A program made the translations under genes and the position numbers. Positions 12,301 to 25,063 of a stretch of DNA of 64,000 nucleotides are shown here, one piece after another. Source of the DNA: Rhododendron vialii (lineage: Eukaryota > Streptophyta > Magnoliopsida > Ericales > Ericaceae); contig NC_080561.1 of assembly GCF_030253575.1 (NCBI RefSeq), forward strand, positions 33,813,564 to 33,877,563, written 5' to 3'. Within the stretch, counting starts at the first letter, position 1. The number at the start of each line of letters is the position of its first letter. Below the pieces are notes generated by a model that worked only from the letters and a program-made list of their open reading frames with translations, searched no databases and was not told the DNA's origin.

Positions 12301-15300
12301 ACAATTTACATTTTCAGAATATGCAATATGAACCACAGTACAACCTACCTATACAGAGGAAAAATAAGTGTTTTACCTGTGTAATTCAGTTTGTTATCAT
12401 TTCAGGTGAAACTGTTGAGCTAGAAACAATAAACTCATAGTTCCAAAAAGTCAGCATGTTTCTTGCCGAGTCAACCATTGGTACTGGTAACCAACAAAAA
12501 ACTAGTCTTATAATCATCCAAAAGTGTGAATTATCTCGCAATGAAATAGTACTTGAAGCATAACGATTAACGACTCCCCGTATATGACCTCTCTAATCAC
12601 TTCCCCAAAGATAGACAAACTTTACATCTACTAAGCAATCAGTACTGCACGAATTTGAAGACATAACACACTGAATTTTCACACATGATCTTCATATTAC
12701 CACCTGAAAGTATTAGCAATCAACCAGGAATGAGGATACATAAAGTAATTTGTCTAACAATCAGCTAAAAAAGATTTTCAACCCGAAAACAATTTCAATC
12801 CGTAGTAAAGATACAGGACAATGTCAGCTTTTCACAGTTTAAATAACTTTTTTCTAGCTATTATTATTCCTTCCAAAGAAAGGGTTTACATGGTTAGACC
12901 TAAACGGTTCAAAATGGAACCAAACACGACAAAAAGTCTAACAGTTCCAGGTAGGATGAACCAAAAAGCATTAATTACCAACTCAGCACATTCTCATTCT
13001 CTATAGAAACAATGAACAAAGATTGAAGTGAAGAGTCAAAAGATTATTCATGCCAATTGAACCTTAGCTGAAACCCATCCAAACAACAAAGTAAAGAAAG
13101 TATCAGATAGCAATTACAGGTTAGTCAAATTTCCCAAGAATCCAACCAAAAGGTGTAATCCCAGCAGTAGTCTGATAATAACTTCCATACATTGGCTTTG
13201 TACAACCACCTGAAAGTATTCGCTATCAAAATCCCTCCAAAATGAAATAACACCAATACAAAGAGAAAAATCATTCAGGGTCAAAACCAAAATTGCCAAA
13301 GAAACAAACCAAAAAGTGTCAAAACCAAAAGTGCCAAAGAAACAAACCAAAAAGTGTTAGGAGCAAAATTCTTGACAGAGCAAGATTATGACCCCAATTT
13401 CCTTAGCTATATTACTTTCTGTTTGCCTCACCCATCTTGAGACACGAAGTCAGTTGAATACTGATTTCAACTACAAAGAGTTCTACCTTCAACACAAAAC
13501 TATGTACTTTTAATTCTTGAGAGAAAAGTTTGTTTCTACATAAACTATGCTAATATTGTCCTAGAAGACACTGAGATTACATTAATAGGTTGAAACCCGC
13601 ACACCTGATAACACCTGAATGCAACCATTTAGCTTAATCAAATATGGGCTGTAAAGAAATTTCAAACAAACAATAGGTTTAAACGATGCCAAACATAAAA
13701 AAAAGTGAACATCAAATTTCAATAGAGCAACATTAAATTAGAAAAATACCCTTCTCATGAATCTGGTAATTGGTTCCTAAGGACAATCATCTTGAGCTTC
13801 AAATCATGTCCGTGTGAGGGTGTGCATGGTTTGTTATGAGGAATTGTTGTGGTTGGCTTGTGGTGGCCGTGATCAAATGGAGGAGGATCTCAAAAAGAAA
13901 AAGATCAACGGATGGGTGAGGGACCAAGTGATGATTAGGGGTCAAAATTTGGAAGTTCATATCAGAGTGGGATTCAAAATTTGGAAGCTAAAAATACCAC
14001 ATCGTACTAGAAAACAATTGTCCTGACTGCTAAGGTTATCCAAAAATAAATGTCGAAAAGCATAAAAAAGAGTAGAGTGGTTTGGGGGAAGAGAGAGTCC
14101 CACGTATGGTAGAGATAGAGAGTTCGGACCCTCTTGGGGAAACTCCGCTCCTTACTCAACATTACTCACAGGAAACTAAACAAACACCTTAAAACCTCTC
14201 TAATCCTTTACCTAACCAACCACCGATTGAGATTACTCAAACTCCTACCAAATAAAGGGAGACACAAATCCTTAATCAAATTTTTCAAAGCCATTTTATG
14301 TCTTTTAAATTTACACAGATGCTTTGCCCATCGGAGTACATCATTAAAGCTTTTACTCAAACTTTCACCCAAATTAGAGCAAGGGCTGGAGATAGTTGAT
14401 AGCCTACTACATTGCCATATCACAGGTGCTAAAGATGGAAAAGAAGGACAATCATACGGAAAAAAATTAAAATGGAACAGTTTAATAAAGGTCGACCTTC
14501 AACGGAAACAAAACGGACAACAAATGGGGAATCTTTCAAAGCAGCTCCTTTCGTACCAATGTCAAAGTCCATATTTGCATAGGTGTAGATGTAATGAAAG
14601 GACATAAACCAAGGGCCATATGGAGAATAAAGAAAAGAACAAAATATCATAATTCAGTAAACATCAACCTGAAAGGGAGACAAGGCTGACAACAAATGGA
14701 GAAGCTTTCGTAGCAGCTCTTTTCGTGTCAATGTCCAAGTCCATATTGGCAAAGGTACGAGTATCAAACTCTTCCCAAAAAGAATGCCGGACAATTTGGT
14801 AGGGACCTGTTCATATCATTATCAAATCAAAGATCAAAAATAAAAACCTATGCATAATCGAAAAGAATAAAGCCTGAAAAGTCTGTCCTACTTTTACTGT
14901 CCAAAACTACCCTTGAATCCTTGATCAGAAAACAAAAACACAGACTGAAACATCTCCAAACCTACAAGGAGAAAATTGAAACGTATCCAACACAAACAAA
15001 ATGGCACAAAAGTGAAATATAACTCATCCTTCCACCCAAGTAACACAGTTTCAAGCAGAAACATCATATCATTTCAACCCGCAATTCAAATTGGTTCTCC
15101 AATACAATTCGAATGCATTCTATCCGCAACACTATTGTCTCCACTCCTACACAAAAACATCATATGGACACTGGTAATCGGCCATGGAAGCGTTCTGGTG
15201 CATCATTTTGGTTTGAATTGCAGTCAGCCCCCCTGATACTCCACCAGGTAATTCAATATTCGTAGTTCAAAGCTTGTAATATATACAATGTATAACACAT

Positions 15301-18300
15301 AAAAAGCTAGACCTGACTGAGTACCATCAGTGTAGATTTGCATACATGACATATGTACATACATTTTAAATTTGTGGGCGAAAAATAATGAGCATAAATT
15401 TGAAATTTAATTGCCTCATGCAACGTGTTGTATAACACTATTAGAATGCGTAGGACAGCATAGAATTATGTTTGACCAACTTTTTATGAACTACTCGCGA
15501 CAAGAATGTTTATAAAACTGCTGAAAAATAAATTCACACAGAAGTTTTATCCATGACCTGTTTGGGAAGATAGAAATATAAGAAAGTAAATGTGTAGAAC
15601 ACTACAATTTCCTGTTATAACAAGTTCTTTAAAGCAAATAAAGAACAAAGCTACTTTAAGAAATCAATAAATCATGTCAGTATACTTATTGATGATCACT
15701 CTGCTTCTAGATGATTAAAGACGAACATATTAACGATTCCTGTATTAAAGCCTGATTAGATAGTTTTTCTGTTTATTAAGAAAACAATTCTAAAGCTTGA
15801 ATCCGGCAAACCAAAGCAGAAGCGTTTCCTGAAAGAACATGAAAATCCAAATTACCATCACTTGCTTTCCTCGGACGTACACACCTAGAAAATTTATGTT
15901 ACGTTCTGAGAATCTCAGTAAGACTACAATTAAAGTTTAATAGAGTTGCCTCATCATTAAGGAGATGGCGTAGAAATTTAAGGATCCACGAGTTTTTCAT
16001 ACTGACTGTTTCCCTCCCAATCCACATTGCATATGTTGTAAAAATAACTTTCTAAGACAGTTTGTTTGAAGTTTTACTTTGCAAGGAATGCCACATATCC
16101 ATACCATTTAATTAATTTACCACAAACATGCAAGTTAGAGCAAAAAACTACGTGAACTCCAATACTAATTATCTAGAATTGCTACACAACTATGAATGAT
16201 TTCCAAAACAATGCATTCAAATTACATTTATTTTTGACACAAGTGAGTAATGAGGAAGAAAACGCGGACATTCATCTAAATTATCTTTGACCTTAAGACT
16301 GAGGTTAGATAACCTTATCTAACGTTATCGACTTGTGAAATGTGAGATAGTATATGTGGAACCATGTCCCATTCCAAAATGCTCTGGCAACATGTGGAAA
16401 AGCACACTACTGGATTAACACGTGCACCCATAAAACAAGAATATCATCACTCATCAGCATGGGATATTAGAGAAGTGATAAGCACCGAGATTTTTTGCCT
16501 GACAGGAAAGAGGAAAAACAGAAAACAAAGAAGTAATCGAAGAAATTTGGGTGCCATCAAGCATGTATAGTACAATGAAGAACAAACAAAGGAGAATTTG
16601 TTTCAAGAAAAATAAGGGGGAATAGTTAAATTTTACCAAGATAGTTTTCCTTGGATTCAACCTCTAATGATCGTCCCTTTTCAATCTTCTAATTTTCTAG
16701 ATCATTGTCAATTATAGTCGCATCACATTTAACACTTTGGTCAAAAGAGGAAAATCCCAGATATCGCAAATGTACAAAAGATGTTGAACTAACATTGTCG
16801 GGATACACGCATGAAGAAATGCCTAATTGGAGGTCACATCATAAGACCATTCATGGTCATGGTCAAAGTGAGTTGACTTCAGGGTTCAAAATCGCGGGAT
16901 CCGGATATGTATCCCAAACGGTGATATCGCCATTTATTGGCCAATAGCGGATAGTATCAAGCGATATATATGCAAATAATGCTATAGGAAGACCAAAATC
17001 ACATATAGGCCAGTTCTATTTGTAATGACCGCTATTTTGAACCATGGTTGGCTGAAATAGTAAAACTACAGCAATATAAACACGATGTGGGAATCCATGT
17101 TGTAAAAAACCCTCCTCAAATCCATTTCTTAGTTAGTGGCTATTTGTTTCCCTTCTCCAGGAAACTATATTACAAGCAAATAAACCCTGAATAACATCCC
17201 GCAAACCCCGAAAAAAACTTAGAAAGAAGGATCAAAGTCCACGAATGTCCATAGAGTCAGGCTACAACAAACAATTAGGTATACAGACTTCCAATTCCGA
17301 GATTGGAAATGGAGGGCTCTAAAGCTTTTCAATAAGGGATTCAGCAGCCCATCAAAGAGGTGAAGTAGTGGTATTGTTCTTGCCATTACAAATTGGCGTC
17401 CACTAGCGCCCTTGTCTACTTGTCTAGAGCAAAGAGAAGGCAAAAAAATGGTGCCAAAGCAGCATGAGCGGACTTCTATTGCTACGTAAGAATAGAGCAA
17501 CATTTTGTGCCACACGTTTGAATTTGAAGGTAAAGGGCTCAATTGTTATATGGTCTCCAACTCATGCAGCAGAGCAAAACAACGTTCCATTTTTTTATGC
17601 ACATCCATCCGCATTGCAAGCAAGCGGTGTGCCACAACCCCATGCTTCATTTTTGTTATCTAAGGTAGGAAGTAAAGACGGAGAGCTACCGGAAAGGGGA
17701 GAGGAGAACAGAGGTAGCCATCAAACTATGGAACCACACCAAAACAAAGGCCCTCGGACGAGCATGAAGTATAGCAACATGCAAATAACAGAAACCCTAC
17801 GAAAGGCTTCATCTCAAAGAAATAGAACGTTTGATTATAGAAGCTCTAGTTGTCTATATTGGAATTATTTTTGACGAATAAACTCTTAAACAAAAAGGAT
17901 GCCAACCGAGATTCGAACTCGGGCATTTCTTGTGGGATGAAATCAATTTACTGCTAAACCACAAGAGCCACTTTTCCTAAGATGCGAATAAATTATGTAT
18001 ATACATATTTAGGAAGGGGGCTCCTATTTTGGGCCTAAAATTTAGAGGCCCTGCGCGACAGCCTCTTGGGCCTTGCAAAGGGTAGTTGCTTTCCAAATCT
18101 ATGGATTGCATACGTAATATCGTTGATTGTTCCAGTTACAAGTTGCCTCAGGGGGGAAGATTATTTTCGAAATTAAAGTTGGTAAAAACCTACCTTTGGT
18201 CAACCATGTCACAGGGGTACATTTGCAACTAAAAATGCACGAAGAACATTGTTTAAAAGGATAATTTTTAAAATATTGTAAGAATTAGTGATTTTGAGTA

Positions 18301-18691
18301 TTTATGCTCTCAAATTCTTGTACACTAAATTGAGGGCCCTATTCAAAAAATTAGCTTTATGCTCCATAAATCTCAGAGCCAGCCGTAGGCACAATACGGC
18401 AGCGTGACAGGGAGGTGTCGTGTGTCTTGTATACATGCACGTGCAGTTGTGTAATCTTGTATTGTGTAGTGAGAATATTCAACACAAGTGTATCAGTTTG
18501 AGGTGTCCAAACTCAACAATAATCATAGAGTTAGACTTTATTTACTGGCTAAGAAATTGCTCCTTCCCAAAACTAAAATAAAAAAACAATGCACGACCGT
18601 TATTTTACCTACCCCAAGACTCGGGGCGTCCCCGTTTCCATGGACTAAAGCTCGCCATTTTTTCCTCCGGGTCGCGAGTGTCGAACTCCAT
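6390..18691 (-). CDS. gene B: Do-like trypsin-PDZ protein, probable pseudoprotease (10 coding exons)
   Basis: Joined exons: 18691-18613, 14806-14669, 12231-12086, 11701-11400, 11215-11155, 10942-10812, 10716-10596, 7255-7163, 6822-6695, 6441-6390. They give an open 416-residue frame. The upstream ATG is chosen because the 11 residues before the second Met are also kept in gene C ([20 protein letters not shown]). Domains in order: trypsin-like fold (about 50-250), [11 protein letters not shown] linker, PDZ-like segment VIAGSPAERAGILDGD, C-terminal domain ending WPLPEK. The His site reads TSASL, the Asp site NLALVKI, and the Ser site CGIGGP instead of GNSGGP, so all three catalytic residues are replaced. 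All introns are GT-AG except intron 6, whose donor is GC. The family is the plant 'putative protease Do-like 14' type; no obvious organelle presequence is visible. Confidence 0.82.
7720..7785 (+). repeat. short tandem duplication in intron 7 of gene B
   Basis: Two adjacent copies of a unit of about 40 bp containing aaaatacatgaaaagaagctta and aaaatacacgaaaagaagctta are seen. They have no coding role. Confidence 0.6.
13276..13360 (+). repeat. two-copy tandem repeat of about 42 bp in intron 2 of gene B
   Basis: The unit containing tgccaaagaaacaaaccaaa occurs twice in a row, each preceded by gtcaaaaccaaaa. It lies inside intron 2 and has no coding content. Confidence 0.75.
14100..14410. mobile_element. 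degenerate MITE-like insert in intron 2 of gene B
   Basis: Text such as cttactcaacattactca, agattactcaaactcc and tttactcaaactttcaccc resembles the better-preserved element at 24455-24769, whose ends are agagcctctctagccctta and its inverse. The ends here (cttggggaaactccgctcctta and agcaagggctggagatag) are only partly matching. I call it a decayed member of the same family. Confidence 0.4.
14497..14581 (-). pseudogene. duplicated remnant of exon 2 of gene B
   Basis: Read on the minus strand this segment gives ANMDFDIGTKGAALKDSPFV, close to exon 2 of gene B at 14669-14806 ([20 protein letters not shown]). It lies just downstream of the intact exon, within intron 2. It lacks the exon's upstream half, and the text corresponding to the donor is changed (GTTGAAGGTCGAC rather than CAG|GTTGATG). 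It is best read as a decayed tandem exon duplication rather than an alternative exon, though mutually exclusive use cannot be excluded from sequence. Confidence 0.7.
16882..17044. mobile_element. MITE in intron 1 of gene B
   Basis: The ends are gggttcaaaatcgcgg and ccgctattttgaaccat, which are inverse copies with few differences. The interior is non-coding. The size (about 163 bp) and TIRs fit a MITE. The superfamily is not determined. Confidence 0.6.
17888..17980 (-). mobile_element. tRNA-related SINE fragment
   Basis: On the minus strand, an A-box-like stretch tggtttagcagtaaa is followed about 45 bases later by a B-box gagttcgaatctc, the two-part RNA polymerase III promoter of tRNA genes. 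The flanks do not form a 7 bp acceptor stem, so this is not a functional tRNA. A T-rich run (cctttttgttt) follows on the 3' side, as in plant SINEs. It lies in intron 1 of gene B in the same sense. Confidence 0.45.
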
Positions 18692-18826
18692 TTTTTTCCT
18701 CTGGTACGTTGGACCTGATAGTAAAAATTTAGACAGACAAAAAAAAAAAAAACCAAGTTTTAACCATAGAAAGCAGAAGCAATCGCGCTGAGAAAATAAC
18801 CTCAAATAGAGCGATGAGAGAACGAC

Positions 18827-18900
18827 CGTGCAATCTGCCGCAGGCGACGGCGCCCGTGGCGGTGGAGCAGATACTTATAGCAGTGGAGATTCCGACCTGA
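18827..18900 (-). other. 5' UTR exon of gene B (approximate start)
   Basis: On the minus strand the text ctgctccaccgccac and a terminal cacg before gtcgttctctc match ctgctccaccgccacc and cacg|gtcctctc upstream of gene C (34725-34767). In both genes a pyrimidine-rich acceptor ending cag|gtcca (exon start 18714 in B, 34893 in C) follows before the start codon. A 5' UTR intron in both paralogues is therefore inferred. Confidence 0.6.
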
Positions 18901-20082
18901 GACTGAGGTATTGTACGAGAATGAAGTAATTTTGTTGAACCCTATTAATAAGAGGGAGGGTGAACATTATAATGGGTAGAAATTTTGCAGGGTGCACAAA
19001 ATTAATACACTTTTGGCATGAGTTAGTGGAAATTGCGTCGGGTATACGAAATTTATATTTTTTTGGTAATAATGAGTTAATGGTAAAAGAAAAACTTTTT
19101 AACGGAGCTTTCCGTCAATAAAGTTTACGGAGGTTAATCTCGACTATCCATAAGTGTTTTAAACGATTCAAATTAAAGATAAACTATAAATTATTAACAG
19201 TAAGAAGTATTTATTTTCAGTAATAGTTTAAAAACGCATATCAATCGTTGATTTTCAGAACAGACGGATGAAATTGCCCAGAGTCGTTAATAAATTTATC
19301 TCTAGTAGAAATTATGTAGGATCCACTGAATCTATACATTTATTTATTTTTTTTGATAATAATAAGTTAATTTGTGGTATAATCGGGCGAAGAAAATTAT
19401 TCTCCACTCCGAAAGAATATATAATATGAGAGGGAAATTGTGAAAATAATCGCTGAGCTTGTCCGCTATTTGCATTTAGGACTTTAACACAAACAAAATT
19501 CAATTAAACACACTTTGGGTTCCGTCAACATTTAGATCCCTGACGTCAAGTGCATCAAAACCCAAACGAAAATGGTTTGCGGGGCGCTTATTTGGACAAA
19601 CGCCTAAATTGCATGGCTGGCAATGATGCGGCCAAAGTCCTGGGGACAATTTCGAAGCAACCCCTAAACTTGCCTTGCAATTGCAATCTCACACCTGACC
19701 TTATGGAAATTGCACTCCCTCGTACACGTATGTGTATATGTACAGTGTATATGTGTGATTAGGGGATAATTGAGTCCCCATTCACCGTTGCAACTTACAC
19801 GAAATCTATTCTATTGAGAGGGTTTCCAACGGAAAAAAAAAAATATTGATGGATGATGATAGTTAAAAAAGGAAAACAAATTGCTGAAATTTACTTTATT
19901 GTTTTGCTATTCTACGCTTACTATGTTTAGAGAAACCTACGTGGATATATATTAATATAAAAATAGAAAAATAGCGTAATCGGGGCTGATTGGGTAAAGC
20001 AAAACTAGGGGAAGCAAATACCTAGTAATTTGTATCTTATTTTTATCTTTTGAACTCTCATCACTTATTATTATTATTATTA
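18900..20082. other. intergenic DNA upstream of gene B
   Basis: No gene is seen. The segment 19440-19760 (ctatttgcatttagg, aattcaattaaacac, cgtcaa, ttgcaattgcaatctcac) is similar, in inverse, to 27600-27785 plus 30580-30870, which flank the solo LTR. It is thus a repeated, non-coding family with one copy split by the LTR insertion. Confidence 0.55.
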
Positions 20083-20536
20083 CTAGTGTAATGCTCGTGC
20101 TCCGCACGATTTCACGTGCTCATTGGATTAATTGGTAGTATGGAAGTATTTTTGGTTTTGCAGTGATGATAATAGAAAAATAGCAAGAGCTTATTGAAAT
20201 ATAATGAATCGTAATGTAATCTATTTATATGACTACACATGAACTATTCCATTATAGAAATATAATTCGAAAAATAATCAAATGGACCGAATGGAGCCAG
20301 ACTTAACGAAGACCAGAACACAGAAACAAAATCCAATGACTTAATACTCTCTAAGAAACTCTTGAAATTGAAGTATCGATTTCATGACGACGATTAGAAA
20401 GGAATGAAAACCAGTATTATCAAAAAGATGAACTGCACAAAATAATCCTTCAGATCTCTTGATTTGGATGCCAAAAGGATTTCAATCAATCTACAACTCA
20501 TCTTTCCGGTATCCATTGTCCTCTATGGGACTGGCA

Positions 20537-20668
20537 TTATCCACTGTCTGTGTCATTTTGGTGCTTCTCGAGAAGTAGTTCAAAAGGAGGATCTCCTCGT
20601 CGTCGAAAAACTTGATCTCCTATCTTAATCTCGTATGCTTCAGGTTGGTTGAATACAAGCTCTTTAAG
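20537..20668 (-). pseudogene. captured terminal exon of an unidentified gene
   Basis: A pyrimidine-rich acceptor tttcctcag is followed by 43 open codons and a stop. The peptide includes LKELVFNQPEAYEIKIGDQV and RRRGDPPFELLLEKH, which reads as a real conserved tail rather than random text. I do not recognise the family. It sits near the 3' end of the candidate Helitron and shares its strand. No partner exons of the same gene were identified nearby, so it is treated as a captured fragment. Confidence 0.5.
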
Positions 20669-22659
20669 CTGAGGAAAGAGTAGATAGAAATTAGCAATGT
20701 GATATGTTTGAGGATGCAAATGGGGAATGTAGGATCATGACCAAACTTACTGAATCTAGACATCTTCAATCCTAAGCATAAAATTCAGTGCAATAAAAAT
20801 CAATAAAGATGCATAAATGAGAGACCATCACAACGAAAGCTTGGGATGTAAAATCCACAACACATGGATCTACCAAACTTGAAGGAGGCTAGCAATCTTA
20901 CTCGAACCAAAACACAACCTAGCAAACAATACATAGATACACAAATACAAACCTATAATTAAGCAAACAAATCGACTGCTAAACCATGGAATTGGTTACT
21001 ATATTTGTAGTTATATGCCCAATGATTTCTGCCTAGGAATTAAAACACGGTCTTTTGAGCTTATGAAAATTCAGGAGAAACATTTGTTCTTGACATTTCT
21101 GAAAAGTGTTTCTAGCTTCAATAGAAGACTGACAAATGGATGAAAAGCATGTATGGCCGATGATAATTGGTAATATCTAAAACGAACAGTCGCTTAATTA
21201 AAAAAACATTGGAATTGGCTTAAGAACCATACTGCAACCAGCTGATATCCAATTTTGCACGCCAATTCATCACCCTCTAAAGTTGAAAAATAGGTGCAAC
21301 TTCTCAGTGGGACATTCATATATCTTCAAGTCCAGGATAAGAACTCAGATTTGCTTATTAGCTTATAAAAGAGAGAATAATTCAGATATGGATAGTACAA
21401 TACAATTAAGAAAGTGAGAACACCACAGTTTGGTCAATTAAAGTTCCAGCAGCAAATTAAGTTTAAAATAGGACTACACGAGAGCTCTAAAGGGCAGTCA
21501 ACGTCTTCAAATGGTGCACACATACAAGATGACTAAGTAATTCAAAAAAGGGCAAAATTGTATCCCTATATACATAAGATAAATTTGGTCAATTGCACAG
21601 ATCCGATGGCCATATTCTATTGAACATCTAATCTGTTCCACTTCCCCAATTTATCCTTTATTAGCAGTCTAAACATACAGTATGAACAAAGGATAGTGTA
21701 TCTTTTGAATTATGCTCCATTGTCAAAGATAGTGTATCCATAGTTTAAGGAACTCATCACCTCATGAAACCTCCATTGTCCCACCAATTAGTGTATTTTG
21801 TCTCATCTTCCCTTCTTTTTTTTTCCTTTCTTTTTCTGTTTTTTTCCTCTACCTTTCTCCTTTTCCTTCCTTCAAACCTAAGTGACTATTCATATGGCTT
21901 CTATTACTTCGATTACTAATGCTCAGAAACTCTTCTACTCAAATAAATACAGATTTTCTAAACCTATGTAACTGCCTTCTAAGCCTTATGATTCAGTGAC
22001 ATGTTGTAAACTCCAGTGAGTTGTCCAGTATCTTTTTCTTTCCTATCTTTTTTGTGCTTTTTTCCTCTGCCTTTCTCCTTTTCCTTCCTTCTCAACTCAG
22101 TCAGTGACTCAGTATTCTTATGGATTCTATTACTTCTATTACTGATTCTTAGAAACTCTTTTACTCAAAGAAATACAGTTTTTTCGAGCCTACGTAGCTG
22201 CCTTCAGTGGCATGTGAAATCCAGTGAGTTGAGTCATTTAACAATTATAGCGACATCATAAATGGAATACATGCACCATTTAAAGCGGCAATAGGAAAAA
22301 TATAGTGCTCAAAATTTCCTACAGAAAAATGAACACTGTTCCCAGTCCTTTGGCTTTTAACTCTTACTATATGATTTTCAGATCAAGTTGCATACCTAAA
22401 ATACTGGGTTACTTCCAGGTTTAAACAATTAGAATCTATGCATGGAGCCACAATAGGCTTTTTTGTCAAACTAAAACATGTGACCAAACATAAGTTTCAG
22501 CATCCATCGCTAGCTATCTCGAAGTGATTTAAAATGCACGCAACCATGCACTAAAGCACTTGGCGGCCAAGAGAGCAGAGTACCAGCTGGGTCTTTAGAC
22601 TACTAACCCCGTACCAATTATAGGAACACACAATAAAAACCACATGTGTGGTAACATAC

Positions 22660-23215
22660 CAGTGAGTGTGACACATGAATTAGTGCTTCATCGAGTGGAG
22701 CTGAGAACTCACCAATCTGGTTAATTCCTTTTCTATCACCAAGTCCGTGTTGCAAAGTCTGGATGAACCAGAAAGTTAAGTTGTAAGACTCGAACTCGTA
22801 TACATGTATTAGTGCGCTGCTTTCCAGTTTCCAAGTACCTAGCATAAGCACATACAGTTCAACGCTTAAAAAATGAGGTATCACCGGAATGAATGACGTG
22901 AAATAGAAACAAAGTCAATAACTGAAACTCAAAGAAATCCTCAAAATTACACCCAAAAATATCTTAACAGAAATTCTAGTACTTGTCTTCAACCTACCAA
23001 TTAGAAAGGAATTCAGTAGAAATGGAAACTGCAATGTTTCCCACCTCAACTTTTATGTTACATCTTGTTACTTTCATGGAGAATAGAGAAGTCAATTGAA
23101 CAGAAACCCAGAAGTAGATTACCGTTCCAATGTCAATGGCAACATCTTCATTTGTGTGATGGTCATCAATATGAATTTCACCAGTAGCCTTTACATGAAC
23201 GTCAAATAACCCATG
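22660..23215 (-). pseudogene. HISN5: two-exon fragment of imidazoleglycerol-phosphate dehydratase
   Basis: Exon 23215-23123 has acceptor ttgcttag and a gtaatc donor, and contains [20 protein letters not shown] followed by [11 protein letters not shown]. This is the metal-binding HHxxE region of IGPD (histidine biosynthesis, plastid in plants). Exon 22758-22660 has acceptor atccag and a gtatgt donor, and contains [20 protein letters not shown] then ALIHVS. Splice sites and reading frame are kept across both exons. The second exon shows unusual changes (TLQHGLG where the family has ALLQALG; HVSHSL for HVSLDL). The N-terminal transit peptide and first catalytic exons, and the C-terminal half, were not found on either side. 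It is a fragment, best explained by capture in the Helitron. Confidence 0.85.
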
Positions 23216-23501
23216 CTAAGCAAGTTGCTGATATACCCAAAGAAAACACAGAAATCATCACATAAAACTCACAGTAGACAACTATTACACCAAGTAAATC
23301 CTCAGCAGTTTTAAAATTTTCACATTCTAAATCCTTGGCAACGAGGACATGACTGGGTCGGAGACATTTTAGACCAAATCTTTGAATAAGGCTACATTGA
23401 ATGGAAATGTATCTTCTCTTAGCTCCCTCCTAAACTTTCTAAACAACCAAATATAGCATTATCCTTCACTTATCCTGTGGAAATTAATATCTGCAACTAT
23501 A

Positions 23502-23811
23502 GTTGTCAAGGACAAAAGGCGCACCACGAGCAAAGTTTTATTGGGCCTAGGGCGAGAGGAGCAAGGTGAGGCGCATGCCTATTTGAAGAGAGGCGCACCT
23601 ATGCGGAAAAATAAATTATTTCTGAAAATAATTGTGTAATGTGCACTTTTTTGGAAAGAAAAAAAAACCTCATTTTTCATGCATTTTTTTTGAAAAAAGT
23701 GCGCTTTTTTGATCTATTTGAAATGAAAGAAGCTTGCTTTTCTCGCCTTGTCACTTTTCGCTTGCTTTTTTCAGGTCGCCTCACCTTGTGCCTAGGCGCA
23801 CCTTTGACAAT
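23502..23811. mobile_element. MITE with ttgtcaaaggtgcgcc-type ends inside the Helitron
   Basis: The left end reads gttgtcaaggacaaaaggcgcacc and the right end is the inverse of a similar text (gcctaggcgcacctttgacaa). Inner segments gaggcgc/gcgcctc and cttgcttttctcgcc also pair. It is non-coding, about 310 bp, and nested in the candidate Helitron. Confidence 0.6.
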
Positions 23812-24454
23812 TATGTTTGCAACTTACTTAAATTGCCTAAAGAATGCATCCTGCTGCTGAAAATAGAGTTAAAACTTCAAAACTCTCAGGAAAAAAATAT
23901 ATCATCAAAACAGACATCACCATAGAAATTGAAAATAGTCATTCATGAGAGCGGATCAAAAAGAAAAAAGTCATTCATGAGAGAGATATTGACGTCCAAC
24001 GACATGTGGTCAAGAAAAAGGATCCCAATGTATCAGGTATGCCCGAACCATCTAAGTTTATTCTCATTGACACATTGGTCTCTTTTGTAACCCTCTTCAC
24101 CTCTCCAATCCGAGCACCTACATAAAAAAACTATAAACTGGGAATCGAGAAACAAAACTCAAAGGCTCCGTGTGGATAGATGTAGATTTCAAGCATATGG
24201 ACCCGATGTTCAACTCCAACAAAAAAATAGAAGTCTAGTTATCAATTGTGTATAACTACAATCCTTTCATCAGTTCATGAAGTCACTCCAACTGAATCGA
24301 TATTTCAAGTTCATCGTGACTAAGCTCTCAAAGTATATTCTCATGCATACAACCAAATCTTGACTGGAACTATTGTTGTCGAATACTAAAATCAAGACCA
24401 TTTGGAACCCATGGTTATAGAACAGAGACCAAAATGTAATAGTATCATTGTATA

Positions 24455-24769
24455 AGAGCCTCTCTAGCCCTTACCAATTTCTTAACTCAAAACTCAAAAT
24501 TTGAGTAAAACCTCCTTAAAACCCACTCCACTCTTTAACTCAAGCCTACACCAAATTAAGTTTTACTCAAACTGTTATACAAATCAAAGGAGACTTGTAT
24601 TTTTATTCTAATTTTGCAACGCTATTTCTCCTCTCAAATTTACAACCATGTCATTAATGTAGCTTTTGGCTTTTACTCATGTTTGTGCCAAAATTTGAGT
24701 TTGTCCATCGGATAACAAATAAAGTTTGTACTCAAGTTGGAGTAAAAGTATAAGGACTGGAAATGCTCT
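24455..24769. mobile_element. MITE inside the Helitron
   Basis: The left end agagcctctctagccctta and the right end taaggactggaaatgctct are imperfect inverse copies. The interior has repeated acTCAAAnTTTGAGTaaaa-type text in both directions. It is about 315 bp and non-coding. Related text occurs at 14100-14410. Confidence 0.55.
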
Positions 24770-25063
24770 AACCACAATCATTGACACGAAGTCACTTGTG
24801 ACAAAGCTCTCAAAGAAAGTTCTTAAGCACACTACCAAATCTACATTGGGGTTGCTTTTGTTTTTTGTTTTTGAAACGGAAAAATATTACTAAGAAACTT
24901 GATAGGGGTACATCAAGTGAGGAATATTTGAGGCTGTTTTTGTTGAATGCTACTATTAAACCCCTCCTTTTGAAACCCATAGCTGCTCAAACAGAGCCTA
25001 CAATGTAATAGTATCACCGTATTCGACACTTCCGTTATAAATCAGGTGTTCAGGTAAGCTTAC

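Noticed and set aside
14134..14607. 157-codon open frame on +
   Set aside because: It overlaps a decayed MITE and, on the other strand, a duplicated exon of gene B. The peptide is rich in Leu and Lys with no motif.
17888..17980. Functional tRNA gene
   Set aside because: The A and B boxes are present, but the ends do not form an acceptor stem. Called a SINE fragment instead.
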